A DNA stretch of 9,631 nucleotides. It comes from Fidelibacterota bacterium (GTDB lineage Bacteria; Fidelibacterota; JAANXI01). The notes below the pieces were generated by a model. The model was not told where the DNA came from. It saw nothing but the letters and a program-made list of their open reading frames with translations, and made no database searches. Made by a program: the position numbers and the translations under genes. This document shows, in pieces, positions 7,712 through 9,631 of this stretch; the first letter of the stretch is position 1; every line of letters starts with the position of its first letter. The stretch lies in the NCBI GenBank assembly GCA_018263365.1, contig JAANXI010000107.1:1-9631 (forward strand), in the 5' to 3' direction.

Positions 7712-7719
7712 CAAAGATA
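7712..7719 (-). promoter_or_regulatory. TAnnTTTG match, possible Bacteroidota-type -7 element for nagB
   Basis: The minus strand reads TATCTTTG, an exact match to the Bacteroidota -7 consensus TAnnTTTG. The nearest upstream TTG is only about 14 bases away instead of the usual 19 or so, so the -33 box is poor. It matters only if the host is a Bacteroidota-like bacterium. It lies 70 bases upstream of nagB and next to the palindrome. Confidence 0.3.
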
Positions 7720-7758
7720 ACATAATTCCTTCGCAATCTCCCCGGCTGTGCTGGCGTA

Positions 7759-7787
7759 ATTTTAGGGATGTGTAAAAGTCATCGCAA
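7759..7787 (-). promoter_or_regulatory. Candidate sigma-70-like promoter upstream of nagB
   Basis: On the minus strand TTGCGA (7782-7787, 4 of 6 to TTGACA) is separated by exactly 17 bases from TAAAAT (7759-7764, 5 of 6 to TATAAT). Transcription would start near 7750 and give a leader of about 110 bases containing the palindrome at 7684-7700. It is the best classical promoter I found in the gap; one such match in about 200 AT-rich bases could still be chance. Confidence 0.4.
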
Positions 7788-7804
7788 GGGATAAGAGTAA
7801 GAAA

Positions 7805-7820
7805 TGCAGGACAGGCTGCA
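7805..7820 (-). terminator. Weak hairpin after the serine hydrolase gene, possible terminator
   Basis: TGCAG and CTGCA form a perfect 5-bp stem around a 6-base loop, 27 bases past the TAG of the upstream gene, followed on the minus strand by the T-rich TTTCTTACTCTT. The stem is short and the T tract interrupted, so efficient termination is doubtful. It could attenuate read-through into the nagB promoter region. Confidence 0.25.
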
Positions 7821-7847
7821 AATGTATAGAGCCAAATCACCGAACTG

Positions 7848-9098
7848 CTATTCTTTTACATACGAGAATGCAATCTTTGCAATCTGCCGGCGTAAGGGGT
7901 TGAGATTATAATAATACCCATCGGAATTTAACCCCACATTCTGACGATTCGTGAGCAAGATAAGCGAGAAATTGTATTCCGGAATGACCAACACATTTGT
8001 CCCGGTAAACCCTGTATGGCCGAACGAACCCTCCGGCGGATTCCTGAATTTGATCACCTCCGGACTCATCCCCCAGCCCAGACCGTTTCCGAATTCATCT
8101 TTGGTCAGGAAAAGGTCAATGATCTCTTCCCGAATTAATTGTTCACCGTTAAACCTCCCCTTATTCAGCAGGAGATTAATCAGCGCCTGCAAATCATCGA
8201 CCGTGGAAAATAGTCCGGCATGTCCGGCCATGCCTTTGTTGGCGTAATAACTATTACCGTCGTTCACCTCGCCGATCAGCGTATAGTGCCGCCATCCGGT
8301 AAAATCCTCCACATCCTCAGAACAGTAATATCCGAAATTATCGTCGGCCACCATGTGATGTTCAAACGGGTTCCCATGAGATGTCGCAGCGAATTGTTCC
8401 TGGCCGGACCTTTCCGGCATGAATGTGGTATGCTTCAGTCCCAGGGGGTTATACAATCGCTTTTTCAGGAACCCATCCAGCGATTGCCCGGACTGGTTTT
8501 CGATGAGATAGCCCAATAGCATAAACCCCAGATCGCTATAATGGCGGGCTTCTCCCACGGGATATTTCAAAGGCAAATCGCAGATATATTGCAGCGTCTC
8601 CTTCGAATTTCGTCCGTGATAATAGAGCGGCTGCCATCGATACAAACCGCTGGAGTGCGTCAGCAGATGACGCACCGTCACCGAATCCTTGTGCGGTCCG
8701 GAAAACTTTGGCAAGTATGTTTTGACCGGTTTATCCAGGAGGACTTTTCCATCGTCAACCAGAAGCATCACGCCGAATGTCGTGGCAAAAACCTTTGTCA
8801 ATGAGGCCAGGTCAAAAAGATGCCCAGTTATCATCGGTTCGGGCTGGTCCAGCTTGACCATGCCGTAATCGTAGAGATGCGCATATCCGTACGCCTTCCG
8901 GTGAAGAATGGCGCCGCTTTGCTTGATTTGCACCACGGCTCCCGAAATGTTCTCCTGTGCAATCTCTTTTTGAAGCAGGCTATCTACAGATGTAATAACC
9001 GGAGGTGCGGTAGGAGTCTCACCCTGGATCAGACCGAGTGATAAAAGAAAGAGTAATCCAACAGAGACAACTGCAAAAATATATCTTCGGGCTTTCAT
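7848..9098 (-). CDS. Secreted serine hydrolase, class C beta-lactamase/AmiE-like family
   Basis: With the ATG at 9096-9098 the product has 416 residues. Residues 1-25 are a signal peptide or N-terminal anchor (KARR followed by a hydrophobic run) without a lipobox. The catalytic set is SLTK (Ser99/Lys102), YSD (187-189) and HTG (361-363). The block GHAGLFSTVDDL (292-303) is shared word for word with the C-terminal domain of the GH3 fusion protein, so the two are paralogues. This family includes D-Ala carboxypeptidases and aminopeptidases, esterases, and the B. subtilis N-acetylmuramyl-L-alanine amidase AmiE. In this setting action on peptidoglycan stem peptides is likely but not proven. A GTG at 9141-9143 would add 15 residues and overlap the GH18 gene. 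The ATG is preferred because the signal peptide then begins at once and the gene starts 5 bases after the GH18 stop, indicating cotranscription. Confidence 0.88.
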   Translation of the reverse strand: MKARRYIFAVVSVGLLFLLSLGLIQGETPTAPPVITSVDSLLQKEIAQENISGAVVQIKQSGAILHRKAYGYAHLYDYGMVKLDQPEPMITGHLFDLASLTKVFATTFGVMLLVDDGKVLLDKPVKTYLPKFSGPHKDSVTVRHLLTHSSGLYRWQPLYYHGRNSKETLQYICDLPLKYPVGEARHYSDLGFMLLGYLIENQSGQSLDGFLKKRLYNPLGLKHTTFMPERSGQEQFAATSHGNPFEHHMVADDNFGYYCSEDVEDFTGWRHYTLIGEVNDGNSYYANKGMAGHAGLFSTVDDLQALINLLLNKGRFNGEQLIREEIIDLFLTKDEFGNGLGWGMSPEVIKFRNPPEGSFGHTGFTGTNVLVIPEYNFSLILLTNRQNVGLNSDGYYYNLNPLRRQIAKIAFSYVKE

Positions 9099-9103
9099 GC
9101 TGA

Positions 9104-9631
9104 TTATCTCACTGGAGTTAAGCGATCGTCGATAGCTTCCCACATGGCGGGGTCTTCCTGTCCCAACCGCCAGACGGAAATGCCGCGCAGATCGTACTCT
9201 TCAAGCAGGTCCAACTTTGCCTCCAGCGATCGTCTATCCTCGATATACAGATATTCGAATAAGCCGTCGTTATCCCAGAAAGCTGTGTGTACTTTTTGCT
9301 CCGGCAACCAGGTCAGTTCTGCCTCATGTCGTTCCAGCAAGCCAGCGACTTCCTGGTATGATAATCCATCCGCCCACACGCGTCCGCCTTCATCAGTATA
9401 TTGCGGAAACCAGTGATATGAATAAAACGGGATCCCGAGCGATAGTTTTTTTGCCGGTACGCCATGATCCAAAGCAAATTTCACCAGGGATTTTACCCAC
9501 GGAAACCCTGCAACCGGACCGGGCGTCGTAAATCTGGTATGTTGCGCATAAGCCATCAAGGAAATATAATCGCCGATGTCTGCCAGCGCCTTCATATCGT
9601 ATCCGCCCCGCCAGTATTCATGCATGTATTT
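9104..9631 (-). CDS. Glycoside hydrolase family 18, C-terminal part (SleL/YaaH-like), cut by the window edge
   Basis: The frame is open to the right edge; 176 codons are visible, and the ATG at 9623-9625 is internal rather than a start. The sequence matches the end of a GH18 barrel of the kind found in spore-cortex and cell-wall GlcNAc-ases such as YaaH/SleL. ISLMAYAQH corresponds to the MxYD strand, LSLGIPFYSYHW to the following strand, and IEDRRSLEAKLDLLEEYDLRGISVWRLGQEDPAMW to the family's closing block. The catalytic DxxDxDxE motif lies upstream, outside the window, so activity cannot be judged. The usual Asp after the conserved Tyr of MxYD is Ala here. The likely role is cutting chitin-like or peptidoglycan glycans outside the cytoplasm. 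The stop lies 5 bases before the serine hydrolase ATG. Family is confident; substrate is inference. Confidence 0.86.
   Translation of the reverse strand, partial: KYMHEYWRGGYDMKALADIGDYISLMAYAQHTRFTTPGPVAGFPWVKSLVKFALDHGVPAKKLSLGIPFYSYHWFPQYTDEGGRVWADGLSYQEVAGLLERHEAELTWLPEQKVHTAFWDNDGLFEYLYIEDRRSLEAKLDLLEEYDLRGISVWRLGQEDPAMWEAIDDRLTPVR

Noticed and set aside
7642..7847. Riboswitch or glmS-like ribozyme upstream of nagB
   Set aside because: I see no conserved ribozyme core or long paired stems, only short hairpins and promoter-like boxes.
9099..9143. Extended GTG start for the serine hydrolase
   Set aside because: It would overlap the GH18 coding end and place 15 polar residues before the signal peptide; the internal ATG fits better.

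Overview
All recognisable genes in this window lie on the minus strand, so the window reads right to left. I find eight genes, two of them cut by the window edges: a GH18 glycosidase (C-terminal part), a secreted serine hydrolase of the beta-lactamase/AmiE type, nagB, nagA, an alanine racemase, a NagX/HGSNAT-type membrane acetyltransferase, a 956-residue lipoprotein fusing a GH3 (NagZ-type) N-acetylglucosaminidase to a second serine hydrolase domain, and the N-terminus of an SSF sodium/solute symporter. Spacing is tight, with gaps of 5 to about 90 bases. The exception is the 206-base region upstream of nagB (7642-7847), which is the only sizeable non-coding stretch and carries promoter-like and operator-like sequences. 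Two transcription units are therefore likely: GH18-serine hydrolase, then nagB-nagA-alr-nagX-GH3/AmiE-SSF. Read-through between them is possible.

Together the genes look like a salvage pathway for amino-sugar polymers, most simply peptidoglycan fragments. Cell-envelope glycosidases (GH18, GH3) release GlcNAc. AmiE-like serine hydrolases could strip peptide or D-Ala. A sodium-coupled symporter would import the product. NagA and NagB convert GlcNAc-6-phosphate to fructose-6-phosphate, acetate and ammonia. Alanine racemase would handle D-Ala or L-Ala from stem peptides. The NagX-type enzyme could transfer acetyl groups across the membrane to glucosamine residues. The parallel with the Bacillus subtilis NagZ/AmiE/NamZ muropeptide recovery operon is an inference from domain content. 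Chitin or chitosan use is the main alternative. No GlcNAc kinase, phosphotransferase, MurQ or NamZ gene is present in the window, so the phosphorylation step and the MurNAc branch must lie outside it.

The organism looks like a Gram-negative, moderate-GC bacterium of the Bacteroidota/FCB type (Balneolota, Calditrichota and similar lineages are candidates). This rests on the GH3-serine hydrolase fusion lipoprotein, the NagX and SSF neighbours, and a TAnnTTTG-like element upstream of nagB. Assignment below superphylum is not supported by what I can see. There are no mobile elements, RNA genes or CRISPR arrays.
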